DNA of 64,000 nt from Callorhinus ursinus. Lineage: Eukaryota; Chordata; Mammalia; Carnivora; Otariidae. The notes under the pieces are model-generated. The model saw nothing but the letters and a program-made list of their open reading frames with translations. It was not told the DNA's origin and did not search any database. The DNA is taken from NCBI RefSeq assembly GCF_003265705.1, contig NW_020326258.1:1-64000 (forward strand), given 5' to 3'. Position numbers and translations under genes: made by a program. Below are positions 36,161 through 48,559 of this stretch, in pieces (position 1 is the stretch's first letter; each line of letters opens with the position of its first letter).

Positions 36161-39100
36161 TTGTAAATAGAAAGAAAGAAAAAACAAAAGAACAACAAAA
36201 AAGAAGATTAGAATGGTGTTTTCTTCTTTTCTTTTCTTCTCAGAGATCTGTGCTGCTGAGAATCAGTTTCAAGGTACCTAATAAAGAGTCACTTTTTCTC
36301 TCTTCCCTCCTCTGCCCAAACAGAAGTTCAAGCTGAAAATATGTGGCAAGGAGCACAAGAAAATGATATGATGTCTATCAATAAATGTTCCTCATTCTCC
36401 AGCCCAGTAAATGTCACATTTGGTTATGAAATTGAATTTTGCAAAGTAACATTTTAAAAATATTCCTCCGACTTAGTATCTTTTATAACTATTGACACAG
36501 ATAATAGATTGAAGAATCAAATCCCATGTCCCCTATACTCTTTCTCAGGTGCATAAGTAACAGGCTGACCTCCTCCTGAGTGATTCCAGTAACTGGGATT
36601 CTCAGTTGCCCTTTTGGCTTCACTGTAAAACAGTTGAGAGAACAAGCATCCATACCACTTCCCTGGATGCTGACAGTGCCCAAGAGTGGCCTGGCCTGGC
36701 AAGGAGCCATATGATTGGGGGATATCCACATGGGTTTTATCCAATATTGGGCAGCTTAGTCTTAAATTACACAATTGGATTAATCTCCTAATAACCCTCC
36801 CCAAATCTCTGCATTTTCACAGCCTCACAAGGTTGAGCCATGAATGAATGAATGATTGATTAAATGAATCCCTTCCTTTTCATTACAATCCAGCCAGTTC
36901 TTGAGGGGAAAAATAACAAATAGTCTCATGCAGCACCGTATAGCACAGCCCCAGAGGAGGAAGTTGGCTCGTTCCTGCCAGTGAAAACTATAGGAAGACA
37001 TTAAAAGTCAAGAAAGTCTTGGGCACTGAGCAATTGCTTTCTCTGAATAACCAAGAGCCAGCCACAGTACCTTTGCACATAGGCTCTTTAATACAACGTC
37101 GCATCATTAGACAAACATAAGGTATTCTTATGTCTTATGTCCTATGTCAGTCCCACCATTTGACTTGAATGACTCTTTAAGACAAGGTCAACCTGCAAGG
37201 TCAAGTGGTTATTTTCTAAATATCCCTTATATGTAGCTAACCAGTTACTAGTATTTCACTGGCCTGTTGCAACCATACTTCTACTTCACCTCTACCACTA
37301 CCTCTTCCACCCCTATCTGATCAAATAAATGAAATTACTTCATACAAACAAAAACAGAAAGAATCATAGATTTTTTTTATCCTTGAATAATGACCACATC
37401 TCTGAAACAATTTTAGAAGGGCTCTTATAGGTCCTTCCGTTTCACCACTTTCTGGAGCAGAAATCCTTCTGGATAAATGATCAGTCAGCAATCCATGTCC
37501 AGAAACTCATGACTACTCAAGGAAACCCTATTCATCCTACTCATACTTTAGTTTTCTCTGGGGATTTTGCTTTTTCTTCTTTGGAAACAAAGGGACCAAT
37601 CCTTTTTCAGTTTCTTGCTGTTCCTGAAGTCAGGACTGTTGCCTCTGACATGTTCTGTTTTGGCAGTCATGGCTCCAGAAATGAGAAGTCTTATGACAGA
37701 AGTAATGCACAGATGCTGGGGTACAAAGCGTGGTCACTAGGAAAGGGAGAGCCAGAGACCATGTCAAGACAATGTCAAAAAAGTCTGAACTATTTGTCCA
37801 CTAAGACAAATAGGAGTTAATTGTGTAGGCAGAGAAAGCAGGAAGAGGGATGAAGTAACACAATATGTACCTAAAGAGGCTCCTTCGGCTGGATCATAGT
37901 TTAGAAGTGAGATGGGTGGGAAATGGGCCTGGAGAGGTAAGTGGAAGCCAGGTATGGAAGCCGAGATCCTAACTTACCATAGAATGAAGCAGAGCTGGGA
38001 GTGCAGAGCAGCTACTGGAGACTTAGCATGCCCAGAACTTGGATCATGGACAAACCAGAAGAGTAAAGGGAAAAGAAAGGAAACAATATGGTATCTGCTC
38101 CCTTTCTGGTGAACAGAGAGGGCTTAGCAAGCCTTGTGCCTCAGATGAAGGTAGGTGAGAGAGACATTGGCCACTGTGAGGTTTAGGAGTCCTGCAAGAT
38201 AGCCCTGGACACAAAAATAGCTGCTGGGCCAGAAGGGAATCAACAGATTGAGTGACACGAGATGAACAGAGGAGTCCCTGCTGCTTCCAAAATTCAGCAC
38301 TTTGCAGTTGAGTCCTGGGGAGGCTGGGGCTAAAGCCATGGCAGATGTGTTTTGGGAGCAGGGGTGCCTGCCTAGGAACAAGTCAGCTGATGGTGAACAG
38401 GCCTACTTTGCCTACTTCAGCTGCCTAGAAATCCTCCATGCCCTTCTGCAGCCTGGCTCAGTATCTTCTTTAAAATAAACTTCTTGATATGACTTTGGTG
38501 ATAATGCTTGTCCTACATTTTATGATATTTCCAGGAGCTCTAGGAAAGGAGGAATGAGTCACTCATTCTATTCAAAGAAACCAACCACACTGGGCATTCA
38601 TGAAATGTTGCCGGGATGTTGGTGTTGGGAATCTAGAGGTTAGCCCACAGAATTTCAAGCGAGGGAGGACACACGCAGAGGTGAGGTTGGGGGAGTTCTT
38701 CAGCCATACAGTCCAGCAGTTTTCCAATTGTTAGCCCCTCAACCCGTTCCTCTTGGCAAGAGAAGTTCATGTGCTCAACATACTTCCAAGAAGGCATCAA
38801 GGGAAGTGCTCCAAAACCCTTCTTCCCACCTAAGAGCTCATCCTGAAAGCACAGGTGAGTTGAAGTAATTTAGTATAAGCACAACCTTGAATTTGATTTA
38901 ATTTATTTCTGTAAGACATCCTTAATACTTTAGTGCATTAGGGCCCTCCCTAGTCTGGTCAACATGGCCAGTGATGTCATCATAAGGAACCCAGCATGGG
39001 TGACCTATACAGATCTTAGAAAGGGTGTCTGAGTGAGGCAGGGGCTCCCCACCTTTTGCAAAGGAGGCTATATCATCAAGGGCATCCTGCATGGCCCTCC

Positions 39101-39440
39101 TTCGAACAGTCCTCTCTAGATTTTTTACCCTAAACCATGAAAACTTTAGATTACTGTAGGAGCCTTCCACTGAGTAAATCAAGGATAAATACTAACTTTC
39201 TACATGAGATTGTGTTCACACTCTGATGGGTGAGTTCTTAATTCTTCAAATCCTTCTGTGCCTTGACTTCCAGGAGAGAGTATGCACTGCTCCCCCAAGG
39301 TGTTCCTACAGGTTCAGACCTTGGCCCCCATCCTCCTCCCACAGCTTCAGACACAGTCACAGTCTCCCTCCTGAGTGACTCAGCCTCGCACCATGGCACC
39401 TAGCACCATGGGCCTCCACAGTGTACACCTTAATTTTCAA
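36161..39440. other. Unique sequence; one donor-bearing open segment
   Basis: No confident repeats apart from A-rich patches near 36170-36210. Around 38761-38852 a segment with a strong + donor (CACAG|GTGAGT) is open in one frame, but its acceptor is weak and its peptide is low-complexity. I do not call it a gene. Confidence 0.35.
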
Positions 39441-39945
39441 AGTCAACCCCCTACCACACTTCTCATACTTGGCCACAGTCCACCTGCTACCTGCCGTTCC
39501 TCAGGCACCAAGGTTCCCCACCTTTACTCATGCTGTTTCTCCACCTAAAATACTCTGCCTTGCATTTCCCTTCCCCTCATTATTCTTCTTCCTTCGTGAC
39601 ACATTGAAGCAATTCCTCTGTAAGCATCTTCTGGTTCTGTGAGTTAGGACTTCCTTCGCTCCTGTCTCTTTCTCTGTTCTCTCTCTTTCCTTCTCTCCCC
39701 ACTCTGTTCCCTCCCCATCTCTCTCCCTTCTCTTCCTCTGCCCTCTTCCCTTTGAGGTCCTGTGGAACTCTCTTAGTAGCTTCCCCTCAATACCATGTTT
39801 TACAGCTATGTATGTGTACATCTAATCTCCCTGCCTACGCCGGAAGCGCCCTGAAAGCAGGTATAGAGCCTTCCTTATCTGCGTCTCCCTCTTGTTATAT
39901 TTAGTTCCCACCTTGTGTAAATCAATAAATGTTTAAGCAATGGGT
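39441..39945 (+). mobile_element. L2-like LINE tail interrupted by a polypyrimidine tract
   Basis: 'ctgtttctccacctaaaatactctgccttgc', 'ctgaaagcaggtatagagccttccttatctgcgtctccc' and 'cttgtgtaaatcaataaatgtttaagcaatgggtg' fit L2 3' modules. About 39645-39755 is nearly pure pyrimidine. Confidence 0.55.
39645..39755. repeat. Polypyrimidine (CT-rich) tract
   Basis: About 110 bp with very few purines on +. Such tracts can adopt triplex (H-DNA) structure. Confidence 0.8.
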
Positions 39946-40074
39946 GAGTCTAGGAAGGATCTTGGACCTGCGTCCTTACCACACTGCCTCCTGCTCTAGG
40001 AGCCTTCGTTTCCAGCCCATCATTAGTTCTTAGGATTACAGGCGACCCCATAGTGGAAAACACAGGTACTAAAG

Positions 40075-40262
40075 GAAGACTTCTTGGGCTTGACACCCAA
40101 CTCTGCTCCTCTCCCAGCTGTATGGTCTGGGGCAATTTGTTCAACCTCTTTGTGCCTCAGTCTCTCCACCAGCAAAATGACAGTACCTATTTCACAGGGC
40201 CACTGTGAGAATTAAATGAAATAGATAGTCCAGTAATGCACTTAACCATGGTGCCAGGCTAT
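40075..40262 (+). mobile_element. MIR SINE
   Basis: 'cttgggcttgacacccaactctgctcctctcccagctgtatggtctggggcaatttgttcaacctctttgtgcctcagtctctccaccagcaaaatgacagtacctatttcacagggccactgtgagaattaaatgaaat' is a textbook MIR core and tail. Confidence 0.92.
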
Positions 40263-40987
40263 ATACTAAATGGGAAAAAAATGTTAGGGATTACTATTTT
40301 TACTGCCCCGAACCATATTTGCATGCTGACAAAAAGCTAATGTGTGGTTCTTAAATCCTCTGTCCTTTATTTTTCAGCAGCAACGCAAGGCAATATATAC
40401 AGTACCATTTATAAGAACACTCATCTGATTGGCTATTTAAGGATGTGGCATTTTCCTTTTAGATCAGTCCTCAGGTGACCTGCAATGGCATCATGTCAGG
40501 AAAGAGGAGGAGGAATGTTGAAGTTAGAGACCACAGCTGGCATGTTTATAGAGAACTCTAAGAATGGGGTGGGAGATTGGAGGGCCTCAGCTCTAACTGG
40601 GAGGTGAGGTCCAGTTGAGGATACAAGTCCATAAAATAGCATTACCATTTCCCACTTGATATAAATGTTCCTTTAAACAGTTGTAACTTGAAAAAAATCA
40701 CAGTTTTCTGACGAATGTAAGGACATATTTTAGAGAGATAAAAATATCCTAGATGTAAATATGACCGGTTTGAAATATATCAACTATGATGAGTTTTCCC
40801 ATCATCCATAAAAGCCCTGGGTAGCAGAAAGCAAGGCGGTAGTGCTGCTAACATGCAGACCTCACTCAGCCCTGTCATCCCCTGCCCTCTGTGCAAGGGA
40901 GCCCTTAGCATAAGCAGAAGAGCACACCCTCCACCTTCTCCGAAAGCTTTGCATTCATGACTCTCTCTCTCCCTCTCTCCACAGCCC

Positions 40988-40990
40988 CAT

Positions 40991-41040
<50 letters not shown>
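40988..41040. repeat. (CA)n microsatellite, about 25 units
   Basis: Uninterrupted CA from about 40991 to 41040. A second shorter interrupted CA tract lies at about 41206-41229. Likely polymorphic. Confidence 0.97.
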
Positions 41041-41042
<2 letters not shown>

Positions 41043-41754
41043 CTTAGTCCTAGCTTTGAGTACAATCAGACTCAGTTATAATTGCCCTCATTAAAAACCT
41101 CTGTCATTTCAGACAGAGAGAAGTATATCTCTGGCATGGTCCCAGTAGAAAGCCACACACTTAGCTGAAACAGAAGTGCGGGTATAATTATCTCTCTCTT
41201 TCTCACACACACACAAACACACACACACCAAGCAAACTGTTGCGCTTTTATTTACATTCCCGGGTGTAGAAAGAACACAGTCAAACAATAAGAAAATGAA
41301 AGACCCACTGTCTCTGCGGGTCTGTATTCTACCTGAGGAGTTTGGTATGATTTTAACAACACATATAGAATTTCTTCAAGTGTCTGTGGGCATGTTTTGT
41401 TCAAACATGTCATCGTGATTCCTGCAAACTTTAAATGTTTCTGTTATTCCATTAAATGTATGACCACACAATTGTAAGTGGAGTGGCTCCTAGAGCAAGA
41501 GATTTCAGCTCCTCTACGAGGAACCTTGTATTCTGGTGGACAGTTCTGGAAATAGAGATGTGAGGTGTGTGGCCACAAGCCGTTGACATGATGAGTAGTC
41601 CCTGGGAGGCAGGCAGCCTTGTGACTTCTTAGCTTCAGGGAAAATTGCTCTGTTATTTTTGGCACACATGACAAAGGTCACTATTCATGTTAATAGCAAG
41701 AACAGGCTATAACCTTCAGTCCACACACAGACACTCACACACAGGCATATAACC

Positions 41755-41935
41755 CTTGAGTGGATTAACACACGTTTTCTCATTTGTTACTCACAACAGG
41801 CCTGTGAATGAGGAAACACAGATAGACAATACGTATCCCACCTTACAGATGAGCAGGCTGCAGCTCCCACAGGGTCACAGTAACTGGCTGAGAAATGACA
41901 AAACCAAGTCAAACACCTTTCTAGACCTAGGCTCT
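41755..41935 (-). mobile_element. MIR-family SINE fragment
   Basis: 'cattaacacacgttttctcatttgttactcacaacaggcctgtgaatgagg...ccaccttacagatgagcaggctgcagctcccacagggtcacagtaactggc' is the complement of MIR-like 'tttacagatgaggaaactgaggcac...' in eroded form. Confidence 0.7.
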
Positions 41936-44900
41936 TTCCTAGACTCTGCATCCTCTATACTTCCCACTCACTTGCACTGTCTCAGACACAATAAACAGGA
42001 CAGACAAAGTAAACAAGAACAATAAATTTTCAGGCCACAGTAAGCTCTTTGCTTCAGAATAGTAAGATTCCTGTATTTCTGGTTTTCTTTTAATTTTACA
42101 AGGGGTAAACCTGTTGATTATCCCAACTATAAAAACTCTTGCCTACTAGAGGAAAGATATTTCTTAAGGAAAATTCTTGAAGTGAACACATCTGGGATTT
42201 TTTTCATCTTAAAATATCACCAATACTCAGAAGTATTTATAGACATCTTCTTCACATGACTGACTAGTCTTGAGAACACCCAGCAAACCAGGTCAGAAAT
42301 AGAAAATCCAGGAAACTAGCCTAAAAAGTAAAATTACTTGCTCAGGACCACAGGACTTTGCAGGAGCAGAGACTTCTGGCCTACTATGCAGTGCCTCCCA
42401 GCTGTAATGGTGGCACTGTTGGGAGCCTCCACATGAGGCTACTGGGAGGCAGGACTTGACTTTCCCAAAGGCCCTGGAATCGCTTCCCCCCATAACAAGT
42501 GATGCAATGTGATACAAGGATGCATTTGAGCATGAAGATGTGTAGAAATAAAACTCAGGAAACATAGAAGAGTAGGGGAAAATTGCGAAGGTTGCTTTAT
42601 GTCCAGTGAAGTTCTTAAGGATAAATTTAGGAGCACAAAGAGGAAAAGGAAATTGGAGTGTCCAGGCACAGGAAACAGTGATTGCCATGGAAGGAAGGTA
42701 GCTGTAACTAGACTGTGAGTGTGGAAGACAGAACCATCCAGACATGTGGCCCTGGCTAAAAGACAAGGATTGTATACTCACTTGACAGACAAGGACTGAA
42801 AGATTTCAACCTGGGGGTGCCTGGGTCAAGTTTGCATTTTAGATAGATACCCAGAGCTGTTTCAGGATAAACCCTCAGCATTACAGGTGTGATAGGTGGC
42901 AGGTACAGAGGCAGGTGGAAGCAACATTAATAGCCCCTTTCAGAGACAGCAGCTAAGGGGAGTAAGATTTAAGATATGTGAAATATTGGGAGTGAGGAAG
43001 AAAGAGAGGGAGACGTGTTCTCAGACTTCTGGCTTAGGCACAATGTGGGTGGTGATCCTATAAACTGAAGACAGAGAATGGAGAAAAAAGCCCGATATAA
43101 GGGCTGGTGGAAGTCTGTGAGGGACAGAGTAGCTTTGAGCATGTTAGTTTGGAGCATCCATTGAACATCTGGGTGGGACCATCCAGTACACAGCAGAAGT
43201 TCAATGGAGAGGTCAGAGCTGGGTATATAAGTTAGGAAGTCATCAGCCATTTGTGGAATCAGGGATATTGTTGTGGAATACAAAGAAGGCAAATCTGGGA
43301 AACTCTGACATGACACTAGGATTGCTATGTGAGGAATCTTGTCTCAATATACCCGTGGGTGGTGGCCTTGAAGATTTCCAGGGGAGTGGAGGTTGTTGAC
43401 AAGGGGAAGAGCCCAGCATGGTGGAAATTCCTCTCTGGGCAGGGGTTCCAGCTTCCTGGACCGTATCACTGTAGGGTCGGACCTGACACTCTCTAAAAGA
43501 ATCTCTTCCATGTTTAATATGCTGTAATTCTAAACCTCTCTCCAGTATTGTAAATCTGGTAAACATCAAATTTACTTTGGAGGAAAAAATCTTTGCTTTA
43601 GAAAAGGAAGAGGATTTGTCCAAAACCAAGAGTGGAACGTTAATGCTTTATGGGCTATACGTGCCACGTGGTTGCAACCCTCAACTCTGATAATGGGGGA
43701 AGGACAGAAGGAGTGTAAAGACATCCCAAAGAATGACTGAACCACTTACACAGAAACAGATGCCATGATTTTCGCCATAAGTTATGATATAGATGAGTCA
43801 AACTGAGAGAGCTAAATTTAAGGTTTTTAAGAGCCCCTCCTCCATTGGTGTCAGAAGTTTCAATCTAACTACAGGAAGGAGAAAAATGCTGATACAGGCA
43901 GTATTTGATTTCTCCAGGACTAGGATATCTAACACATCTGAATACAAATAGTTGCAAGGTCCACCCACCAGCAAGACCGGGGTACAAAAGGTGGCAGGGT
44001 CCTTGGATCACAAGAGTAAAATGGTGACACACATAGGAAGATGGACAAAACTGACAGGGCCTCATAAGGATATCACGTCTGGAATCTGGGTGCCTGTGGT
44101 GTGGGGATTTTCACCACTGGGCCATCATAGGAGGACCAGCCTGAAGCAATCAGTGATCCAGAGTGAGGACCTACAAGCACGGAGCCAGAAAAGGAAGGAG
44201 AAGAAGGTCACCCACCAGGATACAAGGAGAGGCCATGTAACCAGAGGGGCTGAGCCAGCAGCAGAGTTAGGCTAAGGGGTGAAGGGAAGAGTCAACACAG
44301 AGCAAGCAGAGACAGAACGAGGTTCCTACAGGTCAAGGATGAATGTCCCTGAGTTCTCACCATGGAGTTGCTTCTCTGCATGAATTGTCGGCAACCACTG
44401 GAGTGGGCCCGTTCTGAAGCAGCCTTTATGCCCATTCCCGTGAACCTGTGTTGCGGTGACAGGTTTCTCTTTGCCTGTTTTACGTGTCTCTGCTGCATGG
44501 CCCTCTTAGCCTCTCCATCGCCGTGCTATTTCTAAGTCTCAGTAGAAACCATATGGCGGGCTAACTGCGATGGGTTGGAGGCCACTGCGGGTGGGATGGT
44601 AGATCCTGGTTCCTTAGGTCCTTCTGTTCTCAAGGGCAATTATCAGTTTAAGTAAGAGGCAGCACACTAATTCCAACGCTATGGATACAGGGCTTGTGAG
44701 AACCAGGTGTACTTGTGATGTACACAGTTGTTTGGTGACCCTCAAAGCAAACTCTCCTAGTTTGGGAATAGTGGCACCAGAAGGATAAATAATCATTTAT
44801 TCCAAGCCCGTGACACATCAACTCAAGTGCTAGTCAAGCAGCTGTGGCTTGCTCAGCACTATACCATGGCAATGGGAAACAGTAAATGCCACCTTTGGCT

Positions 44901-45049
44901 CCTAAGAACTAAAATACTGACAGGAGAGTAGCTGGAGCATGACCACAGGAAACCAAGAGTCAATGACATACTGTTTACATGTGACACAATGTTACAGTTG
45001 TTCATAAACAAAAGGTCAGAGAAGGAATAATGACAGTATAAAATAACAA
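41936..45049. other. Unique sequence
   Basis: No gene, RNA or confident repeat. 42818-42832 ('gggggtgcctgggtcaag') resembles the first bases of a Can-SINE but does not continue. The minus-strand open frames at 42293-42781 and 43243-43629 have no supporting motif. Confidence 0.35.
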
Positions 45050-45730
45050 GAAACTATGTTTGCCTATCAGTTTGGCCAAGATTGAGGGGGAAGAAGTTCT
45101 CATGCCACTGGCAAGTTGGCAAGAATGTAAGGAAATTAACATTTTTATACACTGTCAGATCCAACCTTTTGGGGGTGACAGTTGAGTCATATGTGTCAAA
45201 ATTCTTAATACTCACACTTTTTGATCAATCTTAACCCTAAGATTTGGCCTCAGTATTTAACAAGACAAGTGCGCCAAGATGGGAGTTCAAGGAGGCTCAT
45301 GACAGCATTTTATAAAATAGTGGAAAACTGTAAGTGAACTAAATGGAATCTGGCTGAAGAAATTATGGTGTATTCACCACGATGAATACTATGCAGTCAC
45401 CTAAAAATGATGGTGTATTCTACATTTATTGACATAGAAAGATGTGTGACATGATGTTAAGTGAAAAAGTAGCTGACAACATTGCACATATAGTATAGAT
45501 ACTTATATTTATAAAAAAGGAATTATATTTCCATATCCATATGTATTCACAGGTACAGAAATGGGAATGAAAAGGCGTTCACCAAAATGTAACAGTAGTT
45601 TCCTCCAGGGGTTTTTTTGGAGAGAACTGTATTTTCTGATTTATAATTTTGCAGTATCTTTGGAGTTTTTAAATGATGAGCATATATTAGTTTCATAATC
45701 AGAAAAAGAATAAGGCTGCAAAAAAAGTAA
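45050..45730 (+). mobile_element. Ancient L1M, ORF2 C-terminal region to 3' UTR
   Basis: 'tttggccaagattgag...gaagttctcatgccactggcaagttgg', 'taaaatagtggaaaactgtaagtgaactaaatgg', 'attatggtgtattcaccacgatgaatactatgcagtcac', 'agaaagatgtgtgacatgatgttaagtgaaaaa' and 'tagtttcctccaggggttt' follow sense-strand L1M 3' order. Eroded, with no open ORF2. Confidence 0.7.
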
Positions 45731-46344
45731 AATAATAGTGGCCAATGTTTCAGTTACTGTACACGTTAAGAACCCAAAGAAATGAAAGAAATAGGAAGAA
45801 ACTGAAGAGAACTTTTCAGTAGAGATGACTATTATTCTTAATAGCTCCAAAGTATTTTTTTAATTAGGACAGATCCAATTTATGTATGTATCACTCTGGC
45901 TCTCAAACTCAGTGGGTAATAACCTATATCCCAGTTGAAACAAAATGTTTTCAGCCCAAAATAGATAAGGTTATAAACTCATCAAATGTGGTAACTTTCA
46001 AAAGACACCAGGAATTCAAAAAAGTAAGACAAAGGAAAATGTATAAAATCTACTTCACTTTTAGGAAAAAAAAAGAAATCAAATGACGACAAAAATATCA
46101 GCTCCAAAAATACCAAAGAAGCTTCAACAGGAGAAAATAGAAAGCAAAGATTGGCATATGGATGTCAAGATTCCAGTGTCAGAGAGGTTTTGATAATTGG
46201 TTGTGCGTCACCAATTATATATATCCAAGATCAATGTGACAGATACTCCCTTCCAAGAGCAATGGCACGTTTTTTTTTTTTAATGCCCTACAAATTTCTT
46301 TTCAGTGGCTGACTGACCGTGTAGCCATAATATGAGATTTTTAA

Positions 46345-46363
46345 ATTCAGTTCATCATTGGTA
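46345..46363 (+). repeat. 19-bp direct repeat, copy 1
   Basis: ATTCAGTTCATCATTGGTA, identical to 47605-47623. The pair brackets the KCNJ6 start exon. Confidence 0.9.
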
Positions 46364-46479
46364 ACCAAATTCTAATGTAGAAAAAAAGAAGGAAAGACAC
46401 AGAGCTGTATCAGACCTACTGTGTCAATTCCCATCTCAGATGTGTCTTATACATAAATGTCTTTTCTTCTCATCTCCAG

Positions 46480-46531
46480 AAAAAGCACAAAGAAGAAACT
46501 GCAGCAATGGCCAGGTTGACAGAATCCATGA
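46480..46531 (+). CDS. KCNJ6: KCNJ6 (GIRK2) start-codon exon, partial CDS
   Basis: This 52-nt exon carries the end of the 5' UTR and the first eight codons (ATG at 46507) of a G-protein-gated inward-rectifier potassium channel subunit, which acts at the plasma membrane of neurons and endocrine cells. Seen: a pyrimidine-rich acceptor (cttttcttctcatctccag) ends at 46479, and the donor GTGAGT begins at 46532. The ATG has G at -3 and G at +4. Codons read MARLTESM plus a first base A. Known: KCNJ6 begins MAKLTESM followed by Thr, and A plus a second-exon 'CN' would complete a Thr codon, so peptide and phase both fit. The third codon is AGG rather than the AAG expected for Lys. The rodent form begins two residues upstream (MTM...). 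Here the preceding codons are ACT GCA GCA, with no upstream ATG in the exon. The remaining roughly 415 residues (M1-pore-M2 and cytoplasmic domain) lie beyond 64000. A chance 8-residue match with two good splice sites is unlikely, but the call rests on a short peptide. Confidence 0.78.
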
Positions 46532-47079
46532 GTGAGTAACTTGAAATTTATTATTTTGGTTTTAAGTGGAAAACCACAAAATCATGCAAAAAAATCCCTT
46601 TCTTTGTGATTATCTGTATCTCTCATCCATTCTTGCGATCACCAAGGTCTATTTCACATATATTATATCGTGTTGCTGTTACAATATGCATTACTTGAAC
46701 TTTGTCTTGTGTGGGGTTGAACTCTGTGCTGAAACTGATACCCAAAGTACGGGGTTTTATTTGTAGGTCTGTGTTGAGGATTGGGACCCACAATAATTCC
46801 AATCTGACTTTGAAGAGGTTTAGTCAAAACCGGCTCAAGTTTTATATGCAGATACTCCTTAGGCTGGATAACCTAAAGAGAAGAAAGAATGGCTTGTCAT
46901 TGTGAAAACTTTCAGGTGGATTTCAGAATTTTAAGATGCAACAATTTAAAAATGGAGTGTTTGATATGGAAGTAGCTGGTAATGATTCAGGTTTGGAATG
47001 GATCAGCGGGATAATGCTCTAAACTCTTCAGTTAAATAAACAGGATACACAACACATTTTTAAGAGGAAAGAAGAATTA

Positions 47080-47340
47080 ATTATAATAAATCCTCCTGCA
47101 AAATGAGAAATGTAGTTTCATGCATTGAAGTTTGAATATTAAAGACCATGTGGATATGAAATGAACAGACAATGCGGTTTTTTTTCCCTTTGGAAATATA
47201 CATTTTCCTGGTGATATAATTCATATCTAAAGTTACAAGGGAAGCTTGCACACACTTCTCCATCATCATTTGGGCCATGAACACCTTATTAAATTTGACC
47301 TGCATAGTTAACCATTAATCTTGCCCACATTTAACGGGGC
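47080..47340. promoter_or_regulatory. AT-rich possible conserved intronic element
   Basis: Repeat-free sequence about 0.6 kb after the exon with TAAT/ATTA clusters (ttaattataataaat, ttaaccattaatc), an atgcat site and sparse CpG. Composition resembles developmental conserved elements. No direct evidence. Confidence 0.2.
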
Positions 47341-47604
47341 CCCTGCTTCCTCCTTCGGCTATTGCTCAAATCATGAGACTATTAAACTAGAAGTATTCTT
47401 TTGTAGCATACTCAATGAATCCCCAACCCCCAAAGGTCTGCCCCCTCCAAGAAAAAAACTAATGTTACAAAGATCTTTACATTGCATTTCTTTAATTCCT
47501 GACCCCAAACCCCTACATAGTTTCATTTATCTTGAGCGCTAATTTCACATGTAAATGGTGATTCCAGGGGGCTGCACAACCACCCCACAGGACTTCAGAT
47601 GAAC

Positions 47605-47623
47605 ATTCAGTTCATCATTGGTA
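47605..47623 (+). repeat. 19-bp direct repeat, copy 2
   Basis: Exact copy of 46345-46363. Flanking bases differ after the match, so no longer duplication is evident. Confidence 0.9.
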
Positions 47624-48559
47624 TGATGCCTTTCTTCCCATCATTTCTGTATCAGTCCCACCCTATCTCTGCCCCACCTTTCTTTCTACCTCTAGTCTTA
47701 CAGACTGCAACATTTCAAAGCATTTACAACTTGGTTTGAAGAACCCCAAACTGATTCTCTGCAAGGGAAAGGATCTTAAGTCATGGAATGCGCTCTTCTC
47801 AGACCTAAAAGGAAATAGTGAGGTGACCAGTACCATCACAAAACTGACGAACCTGTGTTGTCAAACTATGCAGTGCGACCATGGACAACACCAACTTATT
47901 CACAATCCACAGCACATTTGCAGATTTAGTTGTAATCTCGAAGTCCAAAGTCATCAGAACAAAAGACCCACAGATTCTCTGAACATTAGAAGGATCAATG
48001 GCCTGGAACCCAACATCACTGCCAATGAATAGAGTCTTACGTGAGGGAGCAAATTGAACTGGATGGTGTTGCTGTGAGCTGGGATGCTAACAGTTTTTAC
48101 AATGAGGTCCATGTTAGGAATTGATATTCTAGTTCAGTGAACTTTTTAACTCTTCTAACTGAATTGTAAAACATTAAGGGCACTATAAGAGTCAATATTT
48201 TTAACATGGTCAGTATTTCTGATAAAGGTGTTTTAATTTTTCTATCTCTATGGGATCCAGATGCATTTAAATAAGAGTCCCCCACCCATCGGACTACTGA
48301 TTTGTTGGGTTCTCGTTTCAGGTTTAGCTCTTTAATAATTTTAATGACTTGACCTATGAGTCTATTGGCTTAAGAGAATTCTGCAAAAATTGAATTCCAA
48401 ACCCTTGGGTAGATGAAAGGGTGCACCCATTCTTCTAATTTGCTTTGTCTTTATGAAAAAGATTACATAGGTATGTTCAATGCACAAGGAAATTTAGAGA
48501 GTGAAAATAGATCTTGGAATCAGACCCAACATTCCAGTTTACTGATCCTTACAAAGGTA

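Larger units (their letters stand above)
1..46479 (+). other. KCNJ6: Inferred KCNJ6 intron upstream of the start-codon exon
   Basis: If the exon at 46480 is the KCNJ6 start exon, this whole stretch is transcribed as its upstream intron, since KCNJ6 has a distant non-coding first exon. No non-coding exon 1 could be identified here, and no CpG-island promoter is visible, so the promoter probably lies outside the window. The content is transposon relics, microsatellites and unique sequence, each listed separately where recognised. Confidence 0.55.

Noticed and set aside
38761..38852. Open segment ending CACAG|GTGAGT on +
   Set aside because: Weak acceptor and low-complexity Ser/His peptide. A single good donor is not enough.
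42293..42781. 162-codon minus-strand open frame beginning near a GTGAGT-like donor
   Set aside because: The acceptor/donor pair would enclose only 29 nt, and the rest has no recognisable domain.
42818..42835. 'gggggtgcctgggtcaag' as a carnivore SINE head
   Set aside because: The match stops after about 13 bases with no tRNA-like body, CT-rich region or tail.
44345..44455. Minus-strand segment with acceptor- and donor-like edges (reads GIKAASERAHSSG)
   Set aside because: Donor GTGAGA and acceptor are mediocre, there is no family match and no partner exon.
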